A stretch of 64,000 nt of DNA from Phragmites australis (Eukaryota > Streptophyta > Magnoliopsida > Poales > Poaceae): the NCBI RefSeq assembly GCF_958298935.1, contig NC_084936.1, positions 7,075,501 to 7,139,500 of the forward strand. Reading direction: 5' to 3'. The notes beneath the pieces are model-generated. The model ran no database searches, had not been told where the DNA came from, and was given only the letters and a program-made list of their open reading frames with translations. Of the stretch, positions 11,420-22,785 are shown piece by piece (positions within the stretch are counted from its first letter, which is position 1; each line of letters begins with the position of its first letter). Made by a program: the position numbers and the translations under genes.

Positions 11420-11818
11420 ATGAAGTACGTCTCCAGGCCGTACTTCGTCCACTCCTCGACCGCTTCGGCACCCTCGGGTACGCATCCGCTTCGTTCCTGC
11501 GCGATTCTAGTTCGTCTTGCTCTGAATCGGTTCTTGACGGGCTGGGCGTGGCTGCAGGGTTGTCGTCGACAATGAGACGCGCGAGGACTGCACGCTCGTG
11601 AAGGTTTGTTCTCAGAACAGGGTACAACATGGACAGAATCGGGTCAAGATGGGTTCTTTCCTTCTTCTTTTTTATTGATTCTTCGTGTTTCTGTGGCTTG
11701 GTTCCTGGTCTAGGTTGACAGCGTGAACCGGGATGGCAGATGGTGCAGCTGCTCACCGATCTCGACCTCGTCATCTCCAAGTCCTACATCTCTTCCGACG
11801 GCGGCTGGCTCATGGATG
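11420..11818 (+). pseudogene. ACT-domain-repeat (ACR-type) gene fragment, frameshifted
   Basis: ACR proteins are plant ACT-domain proteins thought to sense small ligands. Exon 1 (11420-11477) reads MKYVSRPYFV and then, one frame over, LLDRFGTLG. An intron with GT...CTGCAG leads to exon 2 (11558-11603), VVVDNETREDCTLVK. A second intron leads to exon 3 (11714-11818), VDSVNRDG and then, after another frame change, VQLLTDLDLVISKSYISSD and GGWLMD. Exon-intron order and words match the first ACT domain of grass ACR proteins. Two frameshifts and the loss of everything after GGWLMD make it a pseudogene. Retained introns mean it was copied as DNA, not by retroposition. Confidence 0.75.
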
Positions 11819-11829
11819 GCAAGAACTGG

Positions 11830-12910
11830 GTTTGACTGGGCATGCTGACTAAGCATGTTTGGCCGATGTGGCATGACACTTTAGCGGATTTACTGACGTG
11901 GCAGGGAGAGGTGGCATAATGATGTGGCTTCAGTGCTAACTGGACTTATGTTAGACACGTGGCAAACTTGTATTGGCTACTGAAAGGGTACAAAGAGATC
12001 TAATCTTGACCATCGAGTATATATCAGACGGCTCACCTTGCTTCTTCTTCTCCTGAACGAAGATGACGGTGGCGGCGGCTTCCCAAGTAGCGGTGACTCG
12101 TCGGAGACAGGCCGGAATCGCGTCGCCTACCTCCTTCTACTCCGGCGAGTGGCGGAACTCGGACTCCAGCACCTTGCGAACTTGGTTGGGTTACGTGTAG
12201 TCGTCGTCGGTCCGCAGTTGAAGCTAGCGACGGCGGGCGGCGGCTTGGAGCTTCGGCTCTCGTCCACAAGAGCTCTAGTAGTCGATTTCTCGACAAAAAG
12301 CTGTGGAAAAAGCTCGGGATGATTTGAAGGGAGGTCTAGGGGCACATATATATATATGCGGACGGCTCTCTCATCTCCAATTCGAGTCGGATTTGAAAAG
12401 GGGCGGCGGCGGCTATCCGAACTCGGTTCTAGCGACTCGAATGCGCTCGAGACTCTTCTCTTGGGCAAAAGCTCATGTATACCTCTTGGATTTTTTCCTC
12501 CTTTGATCCATAGCTTATCTCTAACGCATACTCGTGAATTTGATCGAGTTTCCATATGGCTGGCGGATGAACTCACGTGCACATCTTGTGATTGGCTCGG
12601 GCTCTAGCAAAATTGACTCGAGCTCTAGCTTCTAGATGCTTGGGTGATCCCATTGGGTAGTTGGGAGGTCACTCTCCGACTCGAACATGGCAATGACGGC
12701 ACAGGCGGCGGCCGGCTGGCTGAGCTGCTGCTGCTGCGGGTTAAGATGGAGAAGAGAGAAGAGAGGGACAGGAGACACAGTAGGCTCGGTTGGGCCGGGT
12801 TTGGTTGGGTCGGATTGGAGCAGGGAGAAGAGAGGGAAGAGAAAAGGTGGGCTTCAGCCTTTTAGGACATAGAGCATTTTCTTTTTCTTTTATCTATTTC
12901 CTCTCATGTA
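11830..12910. other. Unassigned GC-rich region with short open frames
   Basis: Short open frames occur on both strands over 12030-12600 with no domain I recognise. A TATATATATA tract at 12347-12357 is followed by CT/GA-rich stretches. It may be the flank of the gene-fragment locus or a decayed DNA transposon. I cannot support a gene. Confidence 0.3.
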
Positions 12911-12926
12911 CATACACACATGTGTG

Positions 12927-12958
<32 letters not shown>

Positions 12959-12963
12959 CACAC
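12911..12963. repeat. Compound (CA)n(TG)n(TA)n(CA)n microsatellite
   Basis: A CA/TG stretch, then about ten TA repeats (12928-12948), then CA repeats (12951-12962) lie end to end. Confidence 0.85.
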
Positions 12964-13713
12964 GTAGAGCGTAGACACCACACATATATAATATATTAGC
13001 TCACATACTCAAGCAATCAAACAAACAATCAAATCATATATATTTAAAAATATTATTTTTATAGAAAGAAAAATAGCCCTCAAAGTATATGTGTATTTAT
13101 ACACATAACACACATATTCACATATATGCATAAACATATATAAAGACACACACACTTAGGGATTTTATTTAATTTTGCAAAAACTCTTTTATTTTCTTTG
13201 ATTTTTTTTAATATACTTGGTTTTGAGAATTTGGGTTGTTACAATAACCTTTGCTATACAGCGATCAGACCGATCGTTCCAGCAGTCAGACCGTCACAAC
13301 TCAGAAACCCCCCAAAGGTCGTCTTTCTTTGATTTCTCTTAAACTAAATTTCCCACTCTATATGAAATATAAGTTGAGCAATTGTGGCACTATAGATGTT
13401 TTAAGTAAACGCATATCAGACCCTCTTAATAGTATGGTACTTATCCTATCAATTCGGTCAATTTTCTTCTCTAATCTCCTTTGACTGGTAAAAAAAAAAA
13501 GCTCTACAATTATACCGTTGCCTTGAGCGAGCTATTTTCATATTTTCCATACATACTTCTTCTAAATTCACAATATCTTTGTGACTAGCCTTTTCATAAC
13601 TCAAATAAAAATATTAGTCCATAAGTTTTTTATTATCATTAATTACCAAAACACAAATTAGAGACCTAGATATTTCAAAAACAAAGACAGAAAACTTGGA
13701 ATCTGATATCAGA
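12964..13713. other. AT-rich spacer, no gene seen
   Basis: The sequence is AT-rich with scattered CA runs. The part just left of 13714 would be the internal region of the LTR remnant that follows, but no gag motif is readable. Confidence 0.4.
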
Positions 13714-14070
13714 TGTTATGGCTTGTGGATTTAAGAAGCTAGAGGAGGTGCTCACACAAGGAGGAGACTATGCACCTCCTCTCCCCAGAGCTGCAGATGG
13801 AAACCAAGAGACTAATAGGAGTTTTAACTTCTTGCTTGCATTATTTCTCATGCCGCATCCTCTCTATACAGAGGCGAATGGCAATGCTTAACAAACTAAC
13901 AAACCGAATAATTAAGCTAACAGATTCGATATTTATCTACTAAACAAATCTGGTTGCTAATCCAAACTAACTAGATGATAAAGCAAATGATAAATCTTGA
14001 AGATATCGCCTACGGCGTAGTTGGCACGGTCTTCACGCGACGCCGTTCGTAGACGCACCCCCACATAACA
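13714..14070 (-). mobile_element. LTR remnant of a retrotransposon with adjacent primer-binding site
   Basis: Read on the minus strand, this 357-bp segment starts TGTTATGTGG and ends GCCATAACA, the TG...CA form of an LTR. It is followed immediately by TCTGATATCAGAT, close to the tRNA-iMet primer site TGGTATCAGAGC used by copia elements. It is therefore a 5' LTR plus PBS whose internal region is not recognisable. The flanks (GTATG on the right, TCAGA on the left) do not match, as expected if this is not a solo LTR. Confidence 0.6.
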
Positions 14071-15700
14071 GTATGATTGTGCTGCGCAGTCGATATACAA
14101 TGTAGCTGGTGGTTATGTAAAGATTGCTTCTTTTTTGAAACTGATGATATGGCAGCTGCATATTTATCTATTCAGTATCATGTTCCTCCCAAAACTAGCT
14201 ATTACTGTTAGTGTATCTCTGGCAAATAGCAAGGAGAAAAAAGTATGTTTATTTCTACTACTAGCATTTTTTGCAATCACACTCTAACATGGATCTTGAC
14301 TGTCACCATTCAACGTGTTTAGCACTTGGAGCTGGCTATTCTTTCGGATTTAGTTACACTCTGCTGAAATATTCATTTTTAACTGCCATCAGGTGCTACT
14401 ATGAGTTCACACACGTCAGTAAAATCATAGTTATAACACGTTTCTGTTTCCTGTAAGATCCTATAGGTCGATCAAAATATAATGATAACCGGTTATGGCT
14501 GTATACTTATGTATACTTGCATTCACTGACAATAACTTATGTGGCAATAGCTTGAGGTTGGCTCTTGGTTTGTTAGGGATCGATGATTATCCTGGTGTGT
14601 CCTGTAGATTGCCATTACTGATGTATGATTTTCCCCTTAAGATCTTGCACTTGTTCAGTCTGAGTGTTAATAATCTAATACAATAAGCTTTTTAATCTAT
14701 CAAAGTACTGTTACATGCACAATTGTTCAAATTGGTGTTTCACTAAAAAGAAAGCTATTTTTGGTTAATAACTTCTGAGTTCTGAGACTATTTTAGGCAT
14801 TTCTTTTGAAAAATGCCTCGAATGAGTTTTTAATTCATAAAAAAAAAGACCTAAAAAGCTTTCAGTGCACTTTTAAAAGCGCATCGAAATATGCTTCTTT
14901 CACTGCGATTTCAGAAAATGCCACAAATGGTTTTTTTTCCTATAATGATTATTTGTGTTGTTTCCGATAGTGCTTTACAAACTTTTTGATGCATTTTTCC
15001 ATCTAAAGTATGTTATGCGGTACATACGTTCATGTCCATGTGATGCAAGCTCGAGGATTAATGGAGCTCCACTCTAAACGTATGATAAGTCTACACTTGC
15101 TTGTCCCAGATGGATGGAACTATTTACCGTACACCCCCGGTGACCTCCGAAACCAGAATAAATTTTAGAAAGTTTTTAAAAAAAACTCCTATCGGATAGT
15201 TTGGAAAAGGACAATGTTGGCTTGGATATTCCTGGGATAATATCGGCTTGGAAATTCAACGTTTCTTTTCGAAAAATAAAAAGTGGTTTTTGTCGGTTAC
15301 GAAAATGGAATCAGCTATCGTGGCTAGCACAACAGATCTTCTAGAGACCTTGACTTTGTTTAGAGTCCATCCTGGACAAACAAGTATTCCAAATTATATC
15401 TCGTGACAAGATCTATAATTAGTGTAGCTGTTGAAGCATCTATTTAGTTCACCTGAAAATTAAAATTTACATCTAACTACATCATTTCAGGAGCTCATTC
15501 TCAGGTTATGTCCAAACTTACTCCTACCTTTGTGGACTGGGTTTGGTGTCTCGGTTAATTCGTTGGGCTCATGATCTAGCAGGTTTAATAGGTAAAGCTG
15601 ATCCATTTTAACGATACTACGGTGCTTAACTTGCAAAGACCTAATCAAGTGATACATGAAAGACATTTGTTTCCTTTTATTATGCGATTCAGTAAATGTA
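14071..15700. other. Intergenic DNA, no gene seen
   Basis: Only short unrelated open frames occur. I recognise no domain or element boundary. Confidence 0.4.
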
Positions 15701-15710
15701 TCCATGGTCC

Positions 15711-16150
15711 AATACATTGACTATCCCTTATAGTTGGTGCTGATTTTTCCTTTAGAATCAGTTGTAACTTGCCAGATTCGGTGTAGTAGCTTTTCGCCAA
15801 ATTTGGTGTGCATAAAATAGATTGTATGCTTTGGGAAATATGATGGCACATTACAGTACAGCTCTCTGTTTCAATCGTATCCATATATGTACAATGATTT
15901 GTCGTCACAAAGAACTTATATTATGGATTCTCGAGGACCTCTCTTTTAGATAAGACTCCTCCAAAAACAGGAGTACGCTGCTTGATGTGACAAGGACACT
16001 GTATTTCTTTAGTAAAAGACGAAAGAATAGTTCGCTCTATGTTCACCACGCAGCTCCATGATCGAAGCAGAAACCTTGTACATCATTCATTTTATTGCTC
16101 TTCGTCACTGTGCCGTGAGCCAGAGGTAGCGGTACGGACTAATCTCGTCA
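15711..16150. repeat. Diverged copy of blocks also found at 39.5, 40.9 and 42.4 kb
   Basis: CAATACATTGACTATCCCTT at 15709 recurs at 40889. The stretch from about 15930 to 16150, with GTAAAAGACGAAAGAATAGT and CACCACGCAGCTCCA, is a diverged copy of the segments at 39565-39790 and 42462-42687. The block has no coding frame conserved among the copies, so it is an old interspersed or duplicated repeat. Confidence 0.65.
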
Positions 16151-16364
16151 TTAATAACTTTATTATCTCCCTCCTGCAAGGGCCCCTTGGAATAGATTGC
16201 AAGAACAACCATTCTAAATTGCAAGAACATAAATGTATGTTGCTTGAAATAGATTGCAAGAACATAAATGTATGTTGCTCGAAATAGATTGCAAGTCGAA
16301 TCCATTCCAAAAAGATGCCCAACCAAAAAAAAATGCCCAAGGGAAGTGGAATCAATTGCTTTCG

Positions 16365-16786
16365 GTGAGATACTTACATTGTTTTGACTTCTCCAAAAAA
16401 AAAAATTACGTTGTTTTGAGGCTGGTTTGTGATTTGTCCCTGTCCTCCCTATCTGCTTTGTCCCAGTATTACTGACCCTGTAAGACTTCTGTAGCTTTCT
16501 AACAGCTGGGTCAATGTCTGTGGCGTAAAAAAAGAATTTTTTTTTTGTCAACATCACCACACATATGGTTCTAAATGTTATTCCAGCAGTTTGATTTTGG
16601 TTTGCATACATTTCCCATATTTTTTCCCACTTGATTTTCCTACACCCAATGGCACGATTATATGAATGAATTACCATAGGTCAAGTAAGTAATGTAGGCA
16701 CGCATTTACCCATTTGAGTCCACTTTTGATTGGCATAAAGTTCACTGCAGTATCAAACCAAACTAGCACTACTAACCATTTGACAC
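16365..16786. repeat. Tandem duplication upstream of the receptor kinase, copy 1
   Basis: This roughly 420-bp unit contains GAGGCTGGTTTGTGATTTGT, AACAGCTGGGTCAATG, CACACATATGGTT and CACTGCAGTATCAAACCAAA in that order. Every one of these reappears in the same order between 16787 and 19800. Copy 1 lacks the solo LTR that interrupts copy 2. Confidence 0.8.
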
Positions 16787-16929
16787 TTCCATTGTTCTGA
16801 CTTCTCCTAAAAAAAAGTCCATTGTTTTGAGGCTGGTTTGTGATTTGTCCCTGTCCTTCCTATCTGCTTTGTCCCAGTATTTCTGACCTTGCAAGACTTC
16901 CTTAGGTTTCTAACAGCTGGGTCAATGCG

Positions 16930-19276
16930 TGTAACATGCTAGGATCATCATAAGCCCGGAGCGCTATTAACCTACCTATGAGTCTGCTAAACCATACAAA
17001 TTTCGGCAACACTTTTCTTATACTAGAAGTATAACTGACCAATCACCACACAAAGAGAGATAACTATATATCATCACACTAGCAAAATTAACATCCTAGC
17101 AAAACGAGAAACAAGCCTAGATCAAACATCCATACCACAACGAGTCAGATATATAGCACAACAACGAGTGGAGGTGATTTGTACAAAAGTCATAATGCTA
17201 TATCACCGCAATGCGCACATGAAAAGATAGCAAAAGTGAGATTCAAAAATCTTAGCAAGTAAATTGCTTTAACAATCTATTGAGTTACAGCTGATTAAAC
17301 ATTCATCTTTAACAAAGATATTAAGCTGAACATGCTAACATTATCTGAAAAAACATAAATAAGTCTGACGATACAACATCCACATGCTATCATCCGTCAA
17401 CTAAGACTTTATTTTAGCAATATCATCCAAAACATATTAAAGACTTCTTGGTATCATAAGATTGGCATCGATGCATTTAAAGTAAATGCATCCATATGAA
17501 TGGATATGTACGCACATACCATGCTCTTCCTCACCTAAACCTCTCTACGGGCAACATAAGTGTGTGCACCGTATTCTTTCTCAAGTAATACACGGTGTTG
17601 TACCGGTACGATCGCAAATGCTGCATGACATAACTTCCAATGTATGAAACAGATATATATATGACATGCTTCATGCATAAGTAAAAACATAACTTCCAAT
17701 ATAAAATACTTACATGAGAATGTGTATGGATGCACATGCTATGTTCTTCCTCATCCTTACCTCTTCTCGGATAACATACAACATTGTACCGGTATGATCG
17801 TGGCTAAATGCGGCGACCAAACTTCCTATGCAAGATGTCGAGCTCATGAGATGCTTTATGCACAAATGAAAGAAATAACTTGGGTCAATTTCTATGCAAG
17901 ATAAGGGCCATTTAATTTTTTACCACCCTAAAGAAGCACCCCTTCTCCTAAGTCCCTGACATGTGGGGTTACCTTAGTCACTGACACATGGGCCAGGATG
18001 GCAAATCCTGAATTTTTCCAAATAACTTCCAACATATGAATATACTTCAAGTATTACATATAAAGAGTATGAACATCTGCAAGTAAATAACATATCCTAC
18101 TACTTTTACCTCATAATCCATGAAATCATCAAATCTTTAGAAGGTAGACAGAAGTAATATGCTTACATTCAATTTGAAAGATTATTAGAGAGTGGGACAA
18201 TTAAAAGATGGAGGTAAAAAAATAATAAACTATAGCATAATACAATAACTACATTCACTTGCCTTCACCAATGATAAAAGCGGAAACTAGATACGTCTCA
18301 GAGCAGCAACACCAAAACAAGTACATAAATTAGCACAAAAAATACTGCAACAACAAAAGTAAAAGGAGGCACACTCCTAAACCCAAAAGCCCTTAAACTT
18401 GACAACCAAGTGCTACCAATATACATCTACCACTAAGCTTGTAAGACGCTAAGCGAGAACTTCCAATAACAGGGTCAAAGACCAAAGAACAAAGCGATGA
18501 CATGCTGACTAACTCTTGCCGGGCAACAACACCGATTTAACAATTGCTCTCAAATCGCTTAACCAAAAAAAAAAAGACTAACACCAATGGAGAGCTATTG
18601 ACATGGCCTACAACATTAATTTTTAACCATATGGTCAAATCCGGCACCTATTAAACCTCAATTTCCAAATAATCTCTACACGCTAAACGAATCATCGAAA
18701 CACTAATCTGAAGATGAAATCGATCGTACCCACACACATCTATAAGTTTCTGAGGACTATGAAGAGGTCACCTTTAGAGTGAGATCATGAATCAACAATG
18801 AATTCATGAAACCTCTTCTCTTTTGTTTTTTTCCTCCTTCCCTTTCCTCTTCCTCCCTCATCTTCTTCTTTGTTTCCTTTCTTCTTTCTTCCTTTATTTT
18901 CTTCTCCTTTCTTTCCTTTTCTTTTCTCTTTCTTTCCTTCGGCAAGCCCCTCCCCTGCCCAGCTCCCCCTTGCCCCCCTCCCCGGCTAGTGGCCTCCACT
19001 GGCAGGTGCAGTGTGCCAACCGAGTTGCGGGCACAGTGCGCCAACCGAGTTGCGGGTGGCTAGAAGGCGCTACGATGGTTGGGCGCGACAAAAGGTGGAT
19101 GCGGCTGAGGTAGCGGCCAGTGATAGTGGTGGTCGGGGCGACAACCGACGATGGTAGGTGGCAACAGTAGGGACTGCGCGACGTGACAAGTGATAGGGGT
19201 GGCGTGGCCGACGGGCGACCATACCGGTATAACGTCATATGGTACCTGACATCCAACCGATGGTTGAGGTATTACA
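16930..19276. mobile_element. Solo LTR (2,347 bp), probably Ty3/gypsy
   Basis: It begins TGTAACATGC and ends GGTATTACA, the TGTAACA...TGTTACA form common in large grass gypsy LTRs. Flanks are ATGCG at 16925-16929 and ATGCC at 19277-19281, a 5-bp target duplication with one mismatch. It splits one copy of a tandem duplication whose other copy is uninterrupted there. Inside are two diverged copies of a segment with ACTTCCAAT, CTTCCTCA and GTACCGGTA (about 17500-17700 and 17700-17880) and a long pyrimidine tract at 18805-18980. No gag or pol is present. Confidence 0.72.
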
Positions 19277-19424
19277 ATGCCGGTGGCCTAAAAAAAGATT
19301 TTTTTTGTCAACTTCAACACACATATGGTTTTAAATGCTATTCCAGCAGTTTGCTTTAGGTTTGCATACATTTGTCATGTTTTTTCCCACTTAATTTTCC
19401 TACACCCAATGGTCTGGTTCTGCT

Positions 19425-19635
19425 AGCTTTTGCCATTCAGAAGCAGAAAGTTGAACCAAATATCTGTTTTTAAAATGGCTTCTTAGAAGCAAAAGTTGTC
19501 ATTATTACTTGAAGCTAGAAGCTGGTCTAAAAAGGTTGTGTAGTTACATATATTATATATTTTATTCGCATCAAAAACCAATTTAGAAATACTTTTTTAA
19601 AAAGCTTTAGCTCAACCAAACAGACTCTAATTAAT
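19425..19635. repeat. Possible MITE between the tandem-duplicate halves
   Basis: The left end GTCTGGTTCTGCTAGCTTTTG is roughly inverted at the right end (AAGCTTTAGCTCAACCAAACA). The interior is AT-rich. Copy 1 of the tandem duplication lacks this sequence. No exact target duplication is visible. Confidence 0.4.
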
Positions 19636-20070
19636 GTTGGCATTTGTGCTCCGAACTGATGCTCTAGATTCCTCGAGCCTGCGGGTGCGGGGTGGCGGAT
19701 TCGAAGGTCAACGGTGGGGGCCGGGGTTGCGGTGTAGGACGGGAACCTGGCATAAAGTTTACTGCAGTATCAATCCAAACTAGCACTACTAACCATGTAA
19801 AAGCGTGTGGAGTGATGGTGCCAACTTGCCAAACTGGTTTCCACTAAGATTTCAGAAACGTGTCCATAACACTCTCACTACAATAAAGCTTGATCAAGAC
19901 GAGCCGGCGCCGGTTCTTGCCGGAGCCCGGAGTTGTGAATGTTCAGCTCACACCTAGCTACCTGGTTCACATCGCAGGCTAATCTCATCCTGTGTAGGCT
20001 TGTCAAGTTGTGCCGCGCATTGATGATTTCTTGCATGCCGTGCTCGTTCCCCGGCAAGAAATGCTCGCCA

Positions 20071-22431
20071 ATGGAGGCGGCAGCGAAGCGCGTTTGGTCG
20101 CCGTCTCCACCTCCCAGGCCTGCATTCTTCACCTTCCTCCTGCTGAGCGGCGCCTTCTTGGCTGTTGCTGCCTTCGCCAGGGACACCATTCTCCCCGGCG
20201 AGTGCATCTTGGGGAACGAGACGCTGGTCTCCGAGAACGGCGTGTTCGAGCTGGGGTTCTTCTCCCCCGGCCCGGGCATATACCACTTCCTGGGCGTCCG
20301 GTTCAAGCAGATGCCGAGCACCAGCCCCACATTCTGGGTCGGGGACAGGGTCTGCATCACCGACCTGCCCGGCACGTCGCTGGTCCTCTTCGGCAGCAGC
20401 CTGTACATCAAGGAGGCCGGGGCTAGCCTCTGGTGGTCGAGCGTGGCTGGGGACGGGTCCCCGCCGGCCCTCGCCGTCGCTGTTCTCCTTGACAACGGCA
20501 ACCTGGTGGTGAGGGACCAGGCGAACTCCTCGCGGATGTTGTGGCAGAGCTTCGATTACCCCGGCGACTCGCTGCTCCCCGGCGCGAGGATCGGGTTCGA
20601 CAGGGACACCGGGAAGAACATCGCGCTGACGTACAACAGTTCCTGGCACAACGGCAGCCTCAGCGTCGACGAGCGCAGGAGGAACGGGTTTGTGCTCACC
20701 ACCGACGGGCACGACCGTCTGGGGACCTTCCCGGATTGGATGGTGTCATCCCAAGAAGACAACGGCAGCTCACTGGTGTTGAATCATCCTCAGAGCCCAA
20801 ATCTGACCGAGTTCTTGCAGCTCCATCTGGGGCAAGTCAGCTTGAAGCAGTGGTCGGAGGATTCTGCAGAAAATGGTAGTGGTTGGGTGGCTCGTTGGAC
20901 CTTCCCTTCAGACTGCAAATCCGGCGGCTTCTTCTGTGGTGATTTTGGTGCCTGCACGAGCAATGACAAATGCGATTGCGTCGATGGATTTGAGCCTTCA
21001 TACCCAGCTGAGTGGAGACTTGGATACTCTGCTGCCGGTTGCTCGAGATCTCTTCCATTGAGCTGCGAGACCAACGGCCAGACTGAACATGATGACTCGT
21101 TTATCCCGTTAGACAAGCTGCAGGGGCTCCCTTACAACTCTCAGAATGTTTCAGCACAAAGTGATGAAGATTGTAACGAAGCATGTTTGAGCAAATGTTA
21201 CTGCGTCGCATATGCGTATGATTCTGGATGCAAGCTATGGTACCACAACCTGTATAATCTGAGTATAGCTTCTAGGCCTCCATATAGCAAGGTTTATGTT
21301 CGTATGGGTTCCAAGCTCAGGGCCAAAAATGGCTTACACACAAGAGGGGTTGCATCCTTGGTGGTCGGGTTGATAGCACCGATTTCTGTGATACTGGTAC
21401 TGGTGCTTCTATGGAGATACTGGAGAGATTGGTTTACTTGCAGAAAGTTTGAAGTAGAAGGTTCTCTTGCTGTCTACTCTTATGCACAGATCAAGAAAGC
21501 TACAAGGAATTTCTCTGATAAAATCGGCGAGGGAGGTTTCGGAAGTGTTTTCAGGGGAACAATGCCAGGACCAACTGTTGTCGCTGTGAAGAGTCTCAAA
21601 GGCCTTGGGCACGCGGATAAGCAATTCAGAACTGAAGTGAAGACAGTTGGGGTGATTAAGCACACAAACCTAGTCCGTCTTTTGGGATTTTGTGTGAAAG
21701 GGAATGCAAGGTTGCTGGTCTATGAATATATGTCTAATGGTTCTTTGGGTTCTCACCTCTTCTCGGAAGAATCTAGTCTACTGAATTGGGATCTTCGTTA
21801 CCGAATTGCACTCGGTATCGCCAAGGGCCTAGCCTATCTTCATGAAGAATGTGAGGACTGCATCATACATTGTGATATTAAGCCTGAAAATATTCTGCTT
21901 GATGCGGAATTCTGCGCTAGAATCGCTGACTTTGGCATGGCAAAGCTTCTTGGACGAGAATTCAACTCCGCATTGACCACCATCCGAGGAACCATGGGCT
22001 ACCTTGCACCAGAGTGGATATCTGGACAGCCTATCACTAAAAAGGCAGATGTTTATAGCTTTGGCATCGTGCTCCTCGAAATAATCTCAGGTAGAAGGAG
22101 TACTAAGAGATTGGAATTCGGAAGTCATCGATATTTCCCTCTATATGCAGCTGCTCAAATGAATCAAGGAAATGTGTCGTGCTTACTGGATGGTAGGCTG
22201 GAAGGAAATGCTAATGTCAAGGAGCTTGACCTCGTCTGCAGAGTTGCATGTTGGTGCATCCAGGATGAGGAGAACGACAGGCCGTCAATGGGACAAGTTG
22301 TTCATATGTTGGAAGGCGTTGTAAACACTGAAATTCCTCCGATTCCATCTTCCTTTCAGAACCTTATTGAGGATGAAAACAGCGGTAATGTTTTTTCCTC
22401 TAGAGTGGACAAAATTGTTTATAGAGAGTAG
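20071..22431 (+). CDS. G-type lectin S-receptor-like serine/threonine kinase (SD2-type)
   Basis: Single-exon receptor kinase of 786 residues, likely at the plasma membrane. I chose the ATG at 20071, not an in-frame ATG at 19939, because it is followed at once by a good signal peptide (AFFTFLLLSGAFLAVAAFA). Then come a B-lectin domain (about 37-155; ENGVFELGFFSPG), the S-locus glycoprotein region, an EGF-like Cys cluster (CGDFGACTSNDKCDCVDGF), a PAN-type segment (CNEACLSKCYCVAYAY) and a transmembrane helix (about 425-447). The kinase domain has the glycine loop IGEGGFGSVF near 484, ATP-binding Lys507, the catalytic loop HCDIKPEN with Asp602, DFG at 620, and GTMGYLAPEW. Cys, not Arg, precedes the catalytic Asp, so it is a non-RD kinase, a class often tied to immune receptors. 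Everything needed for activity is present. The ligand is unknown. Confidence 0.92.
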   Translation: MEAAAKRVWSPSPPPRPAFFTFLLLSGAFLAVAAFARDTILPGECILGNETLVSENGVFELGFFSPGPGIYHFLGVRFKQMPSTSPTFWVGDRVCITDLPGTSLVLFGSSLYIKEAGASLWWSSVAGDGSPPALAVAVLLDNGNLVVRDQANSSRMLWQSFDYPGDSLLPGARIGFDRDTGKNIALTYNSSWHNGSLSVDERRRNGFVLTTDGHDRLGTFPDWMVSSQEDNGSSLVLNHPQSPNLTEFLQLHLGQVSLKQWSEDSAENGSGWVARWTFPSDCKSGGFFCGDFGACTSNDKCDCVDGFEPSYPAEWRLGYSAAGCSRSLPLSCETNGQTEHDDSFIPLDKLQGLPYNSQNVSAQSDEDCNEACLSKCYCVAYAYDSGCKLWYHNLYNLSIASRPPYSKVYVRMGSKLRAKNGLHTRGVASLVVGLIAPISVILVLVLLWRYWRDWFTCRKFEVEGSLAVYSYAQIKKATRNFSDKIGEGGFGSVFRGTMPGPTVVAVKSLKGLGHADKQFRTEVKTVGVIKHTNLVRLLGFCVKGNARLLVYEYMSNGSLGSHLFSEESSLLNWDLRYRIALGIAKGLAYLHEECEDCIIHCDIKPENILLDAEFCARIADFGMAKLLGREFNSALTTIRGTMGYLAPEWISGQPITKKADVYSFGIVLLEIISGRRSTKRLEFGSHRYFPLYAAAQMNQGNVSCLLDGRLEGNANVKELDLVCRVACWCIQDEENDRPSMGQVVHMLEGVVNTEIPPIPSSFQNLIEDENSGNVFSSRVDKIVYRE

Positions 22432-22496
22432 TAAATTCCATTAGGTACTAGGATTGCATGTTTGCATCATTTCAGGAGAGCAGGAGCCATATGTTT

Positions 22497-22732
22497 ATAG
22501 ACACTGTTTGGCAGAGTTCCATCTTTCAGCTCCACGTCAGATTTAGAATTTGTAAGCTAAAATAAAGTGGTTTAAATCTTTGTTTTTAGTCTAAAATAAG
22601 AATAAGCTTGCTCACCCAAATATTCTCAGTGTACACATAGCTCCAGCTCCACAAATTTTTGAAGCTATCAATACCCAGCTCTAAAAATTTTTAGAACTAG
22701 AGCTCTACCAAATAGACCCATATATCCTCCAA
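22497..22732. repeat. Probable MITE downstream of the kinase gene
   Basis: The left end ACTGTTTGGCAGAGTTCC is an imperfect inverted copy of the right end GAGCTCTACCAAATAGACCC. The interior carries repeated AGCTCCA words. This TTTGG...GAGCTC terminal form is common among grass MITEs. The target duplication is not clear. Confidence 0.5.
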
Positions 22733-22785
22733 AATGCTCTATTAGATTCACTGTGGGTCTTGTAATAATGTTATTTTTCAATATT

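Larger units (their letters stand above)
16787..19800. repeat. Tandem duplication, copy 2, interrupted by insertions
   Basis: The first part (16787-16929) matches the beginning of copy 1. The match resumes at 19277 on the other side of a solo LTR (CACACATATGGTT, CCTACACCCAATGG), is lost at about 19420-19745, and ends at 19748-19799 (GCATAAAGTTTACTGCAG). Comparison with copy 1 shows which parts were inserted or replaced. Confidence 0.75.

Noticed and set aside
4380..12900. Pack-MULE carrying the ACT-domain fragment
   Set aside because: I looked for long terminal inverted repeats and 9-bp duplications around it and found none I could defend.
18757..19256. Lys/Glu-rich open frames
   Set aside because: They translate the pyrimidine tract of the solo LTR.
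19939..20070. In-frame N-terminal extension of the receptor kinase (44 residues)
   Set aside because: The extension would bury the signal peptide. The ATG at 20071 gives a standard signal peptide at the N-terminus.
20010..20879. Long Arg-rich frames overlapping the kinase gene
   Set aside because: Other-frame shadows of the GC-rich lectin domain codons.
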